From NCBI GenBank assembly GCA_009731375.1, contig BJOX01000306.1, positions 69,310 to 133,309 of the forward strand: DNA of 64,000 nt. Reading direction: 5' to 3'. Shown piece after piece: positions 25,250 to 35,639 of this stretch. Each line of letters opens with the position of its first letter. Within the stretch, counting starts at the first letter, position 1. A program made the position numbers and the translations under genes. Origin of the DNA: Paulinella micropora (taxonomy: Eukaryota; Cercozoa; Imbricatea; Euglyphida). A model generated the notes under the pieces. That model did no database searches. It saw only the letters and a list, made by a program, of their open reading frames with translations, and had not been told where the DNA came from.

Positions 25250-28126
25250 TTAACCCTTAACCGGTTTCAATCCCCAAAAGTGGCTTCAATCCCCAAAAGT
25301 GGTTTGAATTTTTGAGTTGAATAAAAACATAAATACCAATCGAAACAAGCTGTACCGTGACTACGCTGCAAATTTAATATTTACGTGTTGGGGAAGCTAT
25401 CTGTGAAAACCAGAATGTCATAGCTTTTCTAGAAGTGACTTAAATATGAAACTGAAACCAGGCACCAACCACTTTTTTTCACGAATTTTCGTTGCCTTTT
25501 TTTACGTGGCGGGGACCTTTTTTTTTTTTTTTCAACATCATGTCTGCGCACCAAGAGCTTCTCACAGTCCGTGTGCGTCTTCCGGTCAGGGAATTTGGTG
25601 AGGCTTATGCCAAACAAAAATGGCCTGATGACTGGAAGACGAGGGAGATTGAGGGTACTGTTTCTCGACAGTATGGTCGTACAAAAGACAAGTTTTGGAT
25701 GAAGTGGGATGCGGAGGATGAAGACGATTCCATGATGATTGCTTCGGAGATTATCAAATACAGAATTGAAGGGAGTGGCTCTGCCGATAACGGCATACTT
25801 GGGCAACGCCAGGAAATCGACGGAGATGCCAAAAATGCAATAAATGCTGGGTAGACTTGTTTTTCTTGAACCTCGAATTTTTCTTGTGATGTAGAATGGT
25901 TTCTCTGCGTGTTTGCAGTGAGGACGGCTTGATACCCAGCGACCCTGATGACGATGACTATGTGTACCTATCCCTACCTGGTTTCAGCTATTTTGTGCAA
26001 TTTGCTTCTATTTTGTTGTCGGCCAAGGACGATGCTGGAAGTATAGTAGATTTCTGTACTTCCATACATGCATCGGCGTTGGCTGTCAGTATTCCTTACT
26101 GTACTGTTTTCCAACAGACCGCCAGAGTCGGGGGATGAGTCGGGTAGTTCAATCGATGAAGAGGATCAAAAAGAAGGAGATGTGGACAACAAACGAGCCC
26201 CTCATCACAGCGACTCACTTGTTAGTGACGATGATGTCGAAGAAGATGAGGGGTCTGGTGAAGACGAGGAGGAGGATCCGGCACTAGAGATTGACGAAGG
26301 CGATAGCCTACCTGGTAGTGAGTTCAAAGATGTCAAAGAATGGAAGGTGGGTGTTGCACCTCCTCGTGTGCTTCCGGCATTCGAAGGGCAGTCCAGGGCA
26401 TCACTTTCTGTGCGTTCCCCCGACCTCCTCAGTATGGTGGATATTTTCTTTATGTTCTTACCCACGCAATTCTGGCAGAATGTCACAAGAAACACCAACA
26501 AGTATGCAACCTGGAAACGTAATCTCAACCCCTCAGAGCGTCAGCGGCCTTGGGTACCCGTGACACTATCTGACATACTTTCATTTTTGGCGATCCTTAT
26601 AATGATGGGGGTGATGGGGTTGCCTGCTGAAACAGATTATTGGATTGGCGCTGTGTCAGACTTCTGGCAGTGGCCAGACCTTGCAAGCATCATGGGGTAC
26701 GTGAGGTATCAGAATATCAAACGTTATTTTCATCTCACTGACCCCCGTCTGGCAGCTCCTCGTGACTCCCCTCAGTATGACAAACTTTTCAATGTTCGAG
26801 TCTTTATTGAGATTATACAAGAAAATTTTCCTAGGCTGTGGGAATTGGGTCAGTGGGTGTCAATCGACGAGGGAATGATCCCTTTTAAAGGGCGTACCTA
26901 CCTCAGGCAATACTTACCGAAAAAACCCATCAAATGGGGATTCAAACTGTTTGCTCTGTGCTGTTCAGTAACAGGCTATTTTATACGCTGCTTTGTTATG
27001 AGGGTGAGGGAACGGTGCAGGACGATTCTGGGCACGGAATGACGTATGCAGTTGTTATGAAGCTTTTAGACCTAGCCGGCATCGACCAAAGCGGCAGGAT
27101 CATCGCTTTAGATAGGTTTTACACAGGGCTGCAGTTGTTTTTTGACTGTGTCCTAAAGAGGGGCATCAACTGCATTGGCACTGTTGTCAAACCCAGGCTG
27201 AGGGCGGCAAAGGAGCTACTGGACGAAGTCAAGAAGAATAGTGACCGGGGCACGTCCGCAATGGCCACTTGGAGTCATAACGGAGTCACTATGCATGCTG
27301 TTGCTTGGAAAGACACCCAGGTGGTTTATTTTTTGTCAACTGTGTTGGGGGGTACCATGAGCCACGTCGAAAGGAGGCTGCATGGGGGGGGTGGAGCTAC
27401 GGTTCCAGTGAATTGTTTTGAAATTTGCAAGACATACACTCAGCACATGGGCGGCGTTGATACAGGCGATCAGTTACGACTTCGTTACGGAGTTGAGAAG
27501 GCGGTAAGATTCAACAAGCCTTGGTTCAAGTTATTTGCGGGTTTGTTAGATGTTGCGGTTACAAACACAACTATCATCTACAAACAGTTTCATGAAGAAA
27601 AAACACGCAAAGACATGCTCAAGGAACTTATTGAGGGTTTGGTGTCTTATGCGGGGCTTTTTGGAGGTTCTAGGAGCGCAGCGAGGGGCAAGCGTGTGAT
27701 ATGCCCTGGCCATTTGGTAAGTCTTACAAACGAGGCGAGTGATGGTAAGCGCGGCGCGGGTAAGCAGAACTCGGTTTGTTGTGCGGTGTGTGCTAGTAAT
27801 GGAATCCGCAAGCGTACCAGTGCTTATTGCAGCGATTGTCGCTATTTTTTTTGCCGAACTGGAGAATGTTTTCCGTGGCACACAGTCAATCATTTCGTTC
27901 CATCTGGGAAATGTAAGATGCAGCCGTTGTGACAGTGATTGTCAAGGTTTTATTAGTTATTAAAGAACGGTTTTTTTACACAATTAGCTTCCACCGGGTT
28001 TAATTCAATTGAATTTAATAATATAACTGTCAAAAACCACAAATAGGGATTAAAAAACTTGAAATTGGGTCGGATCCCCAAACGTGGCTTTAGATCCCCA
28101 AAAGTGGCAAACCGGTTAAGGGTTAA
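25250..28126 (+). mobile_element. piggyBac element inserted in the 5' LTR
   Basis: Element 25254-28122 (2,869 bp) flanked by TTAA at 25250-25253 and 28123-28126. The ends are inverted: CCCTTAACCGGTTT on the left, AAACCGGTTAAGGG on the right. Sub-terminal motifs ATCCCCAAAAGTGG repeat on the left and occur as ATCCCCAAA-GTGG variants on the right. The other LTR of the host retroelement carries the uninserted site with a single TTAA (40128-40131), which proves the insertion boundaries. Confidence 0.95.
25540..27932 (+). pseudogene. piggyBac transposase, two introns and one frameshift
   Basis: Cut-and-paste DDE transposase. Exon 1 starts at ATG 25540 and ends at about 25850 (GCTGG|GTAGAC); exon 2 begins after TTTGCAG at about 25917 and ends ACTATGT|GTACCT; exon 3 begins after CCAACAG at about 26119. 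An acidic N-terminus precedes the core. Catalytic acidic residues are visible: SIDEGMIPFKGR, IALDRFYTG and GGVDTGDQ. The C-terminus has the family's Cys-rich zinc-binding pattern (CCAVCASNG, YCSDC, CRTGECF). Near 26995-27005 the frame changes by one base, so the core is split into two frames; a single missing T would explain it. Assembly error is possible, otherwise the gene is dead. Confidence 0.88.
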
Positions 28127-28500
28127 CGACCGGCCAAAACCTTTACCGTTGATAGACACTCTTTTTGACCAGTTCATTAGACTCTCCTCTGCACGACGTT
28201 TCGACTTCACTAACCAGTTTTCGATTTCGTTCAGAAATGATTTCAAACGATAAGTTCAAAGTTCTTTTTTAGCTATTGCCATTTTCAAGAGTCCCATCCG
28301 TATTACCTTTTCCCCGATTTCCCGTGAAACACGTTTTACGGTAAATTTTAGGACAAAGAAATACACAGAAGAACGCAATATTTTTCCGTCCCCATTCATT
28401 TTCGCCTTGAGGCTTCCCAAATCAATTTGGGGAATTTTCAAGTTCAACAACCCGACAACTATCAGTTTATGACTGTTTACTTGAAGACTCAGTCGCGACA
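28123..28500 (+). repeat. 5' LTR of the Ty3 element, portion after the piggyBac
   Basis: Matches 40128-40490 of the 3' LTR in the same direction (for example ACGACCGGCCAAAACC, GATTTCGTTCAGAAATG, TGACTGTTTACTTGAAG). Small indels separate the copies, such as AAGAG inserted near 28287. It ends at AGTCGCGACA, where the orientation of the LTR switches. Confidence 0.9.
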
Positions 28501-29237
28501 ACCTTGAATTCTTCCTGAAACCTCTTGCCTTTACGTAGAGTGTCTGTACGGGAGCCCAAGATGGGATATAAGTCCAGGCAGCGTTGTTTGTGCTCGTTGT
28601 ATTTTGATGCTGGGTCGTCTTGTCGCGACTGGTTCCACATGTAGACGTGCCAGGAGCGAGCCAGAACGCAGAGCAGTAGCTGAAGAGAGCGAGGTGCAGT
28701 GGAAGAGATGTTCTCCACTCTGTAGGTAGGGGGTGACCCTAAAACGACAAAACCAAACACATACTGTGTTGGTGTTGACTGCATAGAGTGTATAAGAGCA
28801 GAGGAGGGACACAAAAATGCAACGGCAGGTGAACGGTCTGTCGAGGCATATGTGTTTTTGGTTACCACTGTCCTAATACGTTGTTGTATAGCCACTCCTG
28901 AAAGAGAGGGTCTTTCCAAATCGATCTGTGCACAGAACACACCAACTCTGTGTGTGTAGTTTTCTCTTGAATGGAAAAAATTCAAATTGTGAGTTTGTAT
29001 ACAACTCTTCAAGTAGGCAAATACAACGAACTCTTAATAAGAACACTATGGCTGCTTTGAGTCCTGACTCTGAGTGAGCAGGTGAAATACAAGTAAATAG
29101 TAGGTCACTTCGTTTATTTGCATAATTTCGAACTCATTGCAGGCTTGGGTGCAACATACGATCAAGTGTAGAACGTAAATTGTGAGGTCTCCCTTTCTCA
29201 AACGGATAGTGTCGCTTTCTCAAACGGATAGTGTCGC
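28501..29237 (-). other. Inverted segment: rest of 5' LTR and leader of the Ty3 element
   Basis: 28988-29237 is the reverse complement of the 3' LTR end (40490-40720). 28501-28987 is non-LTR sequence with a minus-strand frame (RSWHVYMWNQSR, KGKRFQEEFKV), probably the retroelement leader and start of gag. Flipping 28501-29237 would give a normal LTR: the left edge ends GCGACA and the right edge contains TGTCGC, a 6-bp inverted match. One 22-bp unit containing ACTATCCGTTTGAGAAAG is duplicated in this LTR and single in the other. Confidence 0.85.
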
Positions 29238-29243
29238 AAAACT

Positions 29244-30860
29244 GCTCGCCTCCATACTGACCTTCCACGTATACAAACCGTGCAGTTTATTTACGATTTA
29301 CTGACCAGCTACGTTGATGATGCACGAGACATTCTTCGGGAAATTCATAATGATAAGGCTACCTGCCTGCTACAGGTCCCCAGTGCCCCTCAAGCCAGCC
29401 TGGACCTCCTTTGTAACCCAGATTGGACAGACGCTGAGGTCTACGCCCAGTACCTGGGACCTACTGGATCGTTGGCAGCCGCAGAGAAGCTCTGGCACGA
29501 CATTGGCCACGTCATCCCCGTAGAAGCTTTTCACAACTACTACCCAGTCACCGCTCCCACTGTCGGATTGACAAGGTCACTCCAGACTGGTCCGACAACT
29601 CTGCAGTCCACCGGACGCTCATCTGCGACTACGACTCGTTCGAGCCACCCTTCGACGTCTTCGACTCCCGGAACAGCTACGCTGACTTCGTCAACGCCGA
29701 TACTACCCTCAGCCCTAACATCTGCAGTCACGCCGACACTTCGAACACCGACGTCTGATCGAACTGTTTTCGCACGAGGATTAGCAGTCAACTATCACAT
29801 CGCCAACACGCCAATTCAACTGGCCATCATGCACGCCATCAGTAATGTTAACGAGTGGAGAGACAGAGTTACGGTCACCATCATGGACGCCTGCTGGTAC
29901 CGCTTCGTCCGCGTCACCGACTCAATCCAGCAAGTTTGGAGTTCGCTGTCCCTCATCTGGCTGCTATTTATTCGCGACATTATCCATGGCTGTCTGGACA
30001 AACCCGGCTTATACAAGTCAGCTCTCCAAACTCTCGATCTACGACGTTTCAGAACGAACAACTTTTGGCGTACATCCATCGGTGTATTACGTTTTACGAG
30101 ACCACACATGCAGCTGGCGTGAGCATTTGCGATGGAAATCAGATCGAGGACTTGGGCCGTATGCTCACCCCGATGGAACGCGACCGATGGAATCAGCATT
30201 CGGACCAAGTCCTACTCACGTATGGCGTTGGCTGGCCGCGCAATCTGGATGACCTCCTCCCTTGGGCCAGGACCCTCGACCCAAACGTTATGCAGGAATA
30301 CCTTCTTGGGATGGAGACTCCGGTCCGCACCGACATCAAAGACCCATCTACGTACAGACGGGTCTCTGTTCGTCCAAGACGTCAGCAGCTCCGGCAAGTA
30401 ACGACTACTGAAGCGAACACCAACACTAAACGCCCAGCTTGGCAGAAACGTAAGGCGGATGCTATGGCAATGATTCAGACTGCTCCCTTACAGACGTCGA
30501 CTCGTCAGGTCAAGCGCTTGAAGACCGACCCACCGGGTACCTCGTCGAACCAGGTCGATCGAAAACACTTTTTACGGGCCCACCATGCACCTACTGCAAG
30601 GAGCACAACAACTTCTTGAAGGGCCAACTCCCCAAACATCCGTTTGAAGAGTGCAAACTTCGTCGACAGCGTCGTCAATATGACGAAAAGCCATCAGCGG
30701 CCGTTGCCCGCAGCACCCCACGCGCCTTCCATATGACTACCCGGTCTGGCACACCCTCTCCGCTGGTGCCAACGCCCCCGCTTCTACGGATCGCGACCAT
30801 CCCAACAGTTGTCACCGGATGCGTTTGGGTCGCCAAACATCCTCTCAACCGCCCATTTAT
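29244..30860 (+). pseudogene. Ty3 gag-like region, frame-broken
   Basis: Three overlapping frames follow one another: about 29244-29800 (FIYDLLTSYVDDARDIL), about 29855-30619 (MLTPMERDRWNQHSDQ and LDDLLPWARTLDPN) and, from about 30560, a third frame holding a zinc-knuckle-like CTYC with KHPFEEC. Position upstream of the protease and the Cys/His motif indicate a nucleocapsid protein. At least two frame changes are needed to read it through. Confidence 0.6.
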
Positions 30861-31548
30861 CGGCAAGACTACATGCGCTTTGGATTCAGCCTGCAACTGT
30901 AAAGGCGTCGCTCGTTTATCCTGGGTTCTACAACACGGCTTTACGATCCGGCAGCTGCCGCCTGTGGCAGCACGCTCATCCGTCGGCATCGACGCAGTCC
31001 TCACCGACGGCATCGAACTCTTTGTTTCCGCTGGCCCAACGTCGCCGCTTCATGCAATTACCGTTAATGTGTCGGCTCACCTGCCCGATCGCGTGGATCT
31101 ACTCTTCGCCAACGAGGTGACCGCACAGATCAACTTGTCCATCGACGAGGCCCAGAGGATCAAGCCAACGGACTACATCCCTTTGAAGCCCACAGCAAGA
31201 CAGATCGTCTATGAGACGGAATTTCATCTCTTCGATGAGCCACTTCAGGTGGGCGACCGTCAACTAGCAACCATCAGCTATGACTTCTGCCCGGAGACTC
31301 TGGCTGAAACGACTTCTTACCCGAGCTCCGATATTGAGAAGATCTTCAAGCTCCGTGTTACGCAACCTTCGGATTCCTACGATCTTTTGTCAACTTCGCA
31401 AGCCCACCTCTACGGCCGCACAGTCAACCTGTTCATGTCTGAAAAGAAAGAGACCATGCGATGGGAGGGTACTGACAGATCACGACGACGACGAAGAAGA
31501 AGAAGAAGAAGAAAAAGAAGAAGAAGAAGAAGAAGAAATCAAATATAG
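30860..31548 (+). CDS. Retropepsin-like region of the Ty3 element
   Basis: The frame from 30560 continues to 31548. It contains CALDSACNCKG, resembling the retroviral-type Asp-Ser/Thr-Gly active site but with Ala in the Gly position, followed by a hydrophobic strand pattern (AVLTDGIELFVSAG, HAITVNVSAHL). This is the expected position for the protease. The tail is an Arg-rich run made by a GAA/CGA microsatellite and is unlikely to be meaningful. Assignment is by pattern and position only. Confidence 0.45.
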
Positions 31549-31559
31549 TGTCTCCAAGA

Positions 31560-33262
31560 AACACAAGCCATCCTCTGATCTGATCACACATGAGGATTAT
31601 TATAACAATCCCCGTGCTTGGTCGCTTATCCGACATACTCAGCGGGCCGACCCGAGACGCAGTCCGACTGTGCGATCTCTCTCTTTCGGATCATCTTCAT
31701 CATCATCTTCATCATCATCTTCATCGTCATCGTCATCGCCATCGTTGATCCAGGCTTCATTCTCATTATCGACAGCATCTTCATCTACCACGTCCGCTGC
31801 ATCGGCCCTTGGCCAACCATCGGCCCCTGCACCTGGCACACCGCAATCGTTCCAGAACGCGCTGACTAACCCTCCGTCGTTACAAGCTCCAGTTGTTCCT
31901 CTAACATCTAGTCACAACTATCAACAGAGTAGGCGGCGCTCTTCAAGCAAACGCGAACGCTCAACATCACCGGTACCCTCTTCTCCTTGCTCTCAAGTTC
32001 CACCAGTCTCGCCTTCGCCACCTCGGCTCACTCAACCGACTACCAGTCCAGTCGCCAGGTTGAGTAAAGCATCTACGAGAGCACATATCAGCGCCCGCCA
32101 GAGGGCAGCCCGCGCATCTCCTGGCCGTTCGACAGCTGCGTCCAGTTCTTCATCTACCTCTGCGACAAATACAGCCGCAACGCCAGCCCAACCGCAGGCA
32201 CCTACAACATCTTCTAGTAGTTCGTCCTCCTCGTCCAGCTCGTCGTCGGTACCTGCGGCAAGCCCAGCTAGGGTGCGAGCCCTATCCTGGGCGACCCACT
32301 CCCCGGTGCAAGGAGGCCCTCGAGTCGCATACTCGCTAAGCCCACTTGGACTATACAGGACTCGCACTCCCACCGCCGAAGACCGCGACAAGGTGGGACC
32401 ACGAACACAGCTGGCACAGAGAGAAGCAATGACGCCGATACCACCTCCACCTCTTTCCCCTCCAGCTGAGGGTTATGTCCGGATCAGCCCTACGAGATCG
32501 AGCCACCCTTGGTCGGGATTCTCCAACTTTACGGACATGCCAGCCCACCAATTGGAAATTCAAAAAGCCTATGGCACCAACGGCTCTCCAGGCATGGACA
32601 AGGAACTCTACATTGTTCGAGACATTTTCGCCACGTTTTTCCCGACAGCGGCCATGACCATGATTCCAGGCACTCACCCGCACTGCCGTCACCTGGGATA
32701 CTGGATCCCAAAGCACTTTACGCTCAACCAAGGCCTATGGCCGGACTCTACAATGGTGCACATGCAACACCCAAAAGTGGAACGCTACCACCCTAGGATA
32801 CAATCGCTCCGTCACGGAGTCTTCCGTTTCCAACCCCTTAGTAGCCCGCCTACCTTCCAAGTGACTGAAGACTGGCTTCTCCCTTCGGCGGATTACAACC
32901 ACTTCGCCGATAGGCCACTTTTGGTAAGAACTTTCCTCCCGCGGGATGCTAAGTTACCACGTACCAGTGTAAACAGAATATATGCGCACACAGAACCGCG
33001 ACAATGGTATGGAAAGACCAACTGGGACAATGAATACTCAACAGAGTTCTCTGAAGCCATCCGAAGCTTCCACCGCGATCGCCCTACCATCTTGATACAG
33101 CGTTACTGGCCCCCTCGTAACAACGCACATGAGATAGATCCAGAGACCTTTGAAGACTTCACACATGGCCTAGCTCTTCGTTCGGGCACCAGACGCCCCT
33201 CGCAGTCGTCAACACCGAAGCCATGTGCCTGGTCCGTGCAGACACTACATCGGCCCCCTTGA
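31560..33262 (+). CDS. Unknown Ty3-internal protein with Ser-rich linker
   Basis: One frame is open from before 31560 to 33262. The N-terminal half is Ser/Pro/Ala-rich, including Ser runs near 31681-31735 and 32211-32250. The C-terminal part from about 32470 looks globular (TDMPAHQLEIQKAYG, RHGVFRFQPL, IQRYWPPRNN). I recognise no domain. It lies between protease-like and reverse-transcriptase regions, where Ty3 elements normally have nothing. Confidence 0.5.
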
Positions 33263-34144
33263 TGACCCGTCGCGGCAGCAATGCGTCTACGAAAACCGCA
33301 CTTGAAGACATCTTTCAGATCCCGGAAGGTTCCACCATGATGTCACGATTTTATGAAAGCAAACACACTGCTATCATATTCCACTTCAGCCCGCAAAACG
33401 GTAGAAACACTGCTCAACTTATTGCATCCTCTCTAGTTGGACCTAACACCGAACCTACTGGCGATGTCCCGTACTTCGAAGCAGGAATGTCCTTTGACCA
33501 TATTTACCGCCCATGGGGATATCAATCTTCGTACCTCGGCCTACTTGTGGGAGCAAACCCAAGTGCATCACCCTTAGCAGCCGTCCTTCGAGGAGAACTC
33601 CTATTCGCGTGGTGCAGTATGGAACAAACTGAAGTTAAGCATCCACGATTTCATCCGCTGCCGCTTTCGACATCGTTATACAAACGCCGTGTCTTTCGAT
33701 TCCCAACTCGAGAACGCTGCTTTGCTCTACAACATTACTTCATCGCCTTCCGTGTAACGACCGATATGGCTCAAAATCGTCGCGAATGACACCTACTACG
33801 ACCACGATCGCGGAAACATCGTGCCAGAACTACGTGCAGTACATGAGCGATCCTACGATTGTATTGTCGACTTGCCTTTCACCTACTTCGACGATTGTAA
33901 CATCACGGTCTACTACACGGACAGAGGAGACGAACTGTTTTTGGGTTCATTCTTTAACCCTAACCACTATATGGGACAAGCGGTGTGTGTAACGAAATTC
34001 GTCGGAACAGTTTCGATCGACGACGCCGCTACCCGCGACTACCTTCAACAAGCACCCAACTGGAAGGCATGCCCTGACACACCGAGAATTAGGGATTCTT
34101 TCTCATGTGAATTCCGTTGGATACGTTATGAAAACGTCCCGTGA
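33223..34144 (+). CDS. Unknown Ty3-internal frames
   Basis: Two frames: 33223-33789 (GMSFDHIYRPWGYQSS, RGELLFAWCSMEQTE) and about 33800-34144 (DLPFTYFDDCNITVYY, FFNPNHYMGQAV). They follow the preceding frame with small overlaps. They look like globular coding sequence interrupted by frame changes. No family recognised. Confidence 0.45.
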
Positions 34145-35244
34145 CATCTAGCCCAGTGGTTTCTTATGACCATCGCCAGCGAAACCGGAAGACGTTCAAG
34201 CAAGGATTCCGAAATTCATGTGGTACACCACCCCATACTGTCCCATGTTCGACGGATATCATTAACCCGTACTCCCGAGACAAACGTCCCCGTGGCTACC
34301 CATACGGAACCCCACTTATCCGTATGATACCGTCACGCCACGCTCAACGACACTTCAACGTTTGGCGCACAGGCGTTAAGTATAACACCCTTCAACATGA
34401 AGGCCACCTTGAACACCGGTGGATCAACCTTAAGGAGTTCAGGACAGAGGAAAAGCTCGACCGTTTCTACAACAGGCTACAAATGAGTACCCGAGACCTC
34501 GTGTACGAGCGATTGCTTATCCCAGAACCTGAGACCTCCCATGTATTTACACTCTCTCCAGGAGAGACACGGAGACACTATCGAATCGGATATCCTCACA
34601 CCTACAGTATCCATGCTGGATTCGACGTTCAAGCATCGTCATCGCACCCTTACGAGATAGTGTATTCCCCTGAGAAATACGATCATCAACCTGATTCTTC
34701 GTCAAGTTCAAGTTCCTCATCCAGTTCGTCATCTAGCTCGAGTTCATCGTCAGGAACAATAGCCCCTACTCAGCCTCCATCGGCCCCAGCGTCGGTACCA
34801 CCGGCCCTAGCACCGTTGGCCTCAATTCAGCCCCCATCAACCCTGGCTCATCCACCAGCGGCCACTGGTTCTGACGCACCGGCCGCACCGTTGCCACAGG
34901 TAACTCGAGCCTACCCTGTTCGACCACAGCCCTTTTTTGGCTGCAAGCCCAGTGAGAACAAGAAGCATCACGACGATGACGATTCAAAGGGCGGCGGACA
35001 AGGCCCCTCCTCGACTTCGTCGAGCGGATCCTCGTCAAGCGGTTCGTCGTCAAGCAGTTCGCCATCAACGCCGACTACAACCCAGACATCTGCGATTTCT
35101 CCTCCTCACTCAACGACACGACGGTCGCAACACCCTCGGAACAAGGAAAGTGTCAACTTTGCGGATTGCCCAAAAGCAACCTCTCCTCTGTCACCTAGCC
35201 ACATTGCCTCTTCCGACCATCAAGCCGCACTTTCAAGACGATGA
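34141..35244 (+). CDS. Unknown Ty3-internal frame with poly-Ser
   Basis: Begins with a globular-looking part (RHFNVWRTGVKYNTLQ, LDRFYNRLQMSTRDL), followed by a run of about 20 Ser near 34697-34756 encoded by mixed TCN and AGY codons, then Pro/Ala-rich and Ser-rich linkers. The start at 34141 is nominal (GTG). The protein-level Ser run, as opposed to a DNA microsatellite, suggests selection for a disordered linker. Function unknown. Confidence 0.45.
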   Translation: MTSSPVVSYDHRQRNRKTFKQGFRNSCGTPPHTVPCSTDIINPYSRDKRPRGYPYGTPLIRMIPSRHAQRHFNVWRTGVKYNTLQHEGHLEHRWINLKEFRTEEKLDRFYNRLQMSTRDLVYERLLIPEPETSHVFTLSPGETRRHYRIGYPHTYSIHAGFDVQASSSHPYEIVYSPEKYDHQPDSSSSSSSSSSSSSSSSSSSGTIAPTQPPSAPASVPPALAPLASIQPPSTLAHPPAATGSDAPAAPLPQVTRAYPVRPQPFFGCKPSENKKHHDDDDSKGGGQGPSSTSSSGSSSSGSSSSSSPSTPTTTQTSAISPPHSTTRRSQHPRNKESVNFADCPKATSPLSPSHIASSDHQAALSRR

Positions 35245-35639
35245 CTTCTTGACCATAAATCTCGGAGTTGCCGCCAATTCAATATGCTCGCTCGGCCTGG
35301 CACTGGCTTAACTCAGAGTTTGGGCAATACGCAAAGTCAAGCTTGACAACCAAATCTGGGGCATTCTCCAGACTCCAAACAACTGAGGCTGCCTACCTCT
35401 CTGACGCTTCAGACCGACATCAGCCCGCCGTTTCCATACACGGACTTCTTCATGGAAGACTTCGCGCAGACATGCCCCGACCCTCGCATGCTCTTTTGCA
35501 CGGTATCAACAGTCCAGGGATCCTACCCCGTGGTTCTTCATCTCTGAAAGACTTTGCCGCGACTTCCTAACCAAGCAAGCGGAACAAAAAGCGTCACCGA
35601 CAGGTCCTAAGTTTCCCCCTGAAGCAGTCAACCCAAGCC

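Noticed and set aside
28467-29012. Independent host gene on the minus strand
   Set aside because: It lies in the inverted part of the Ty3 5' LTR and leader, and is explained as retroelement sequence.
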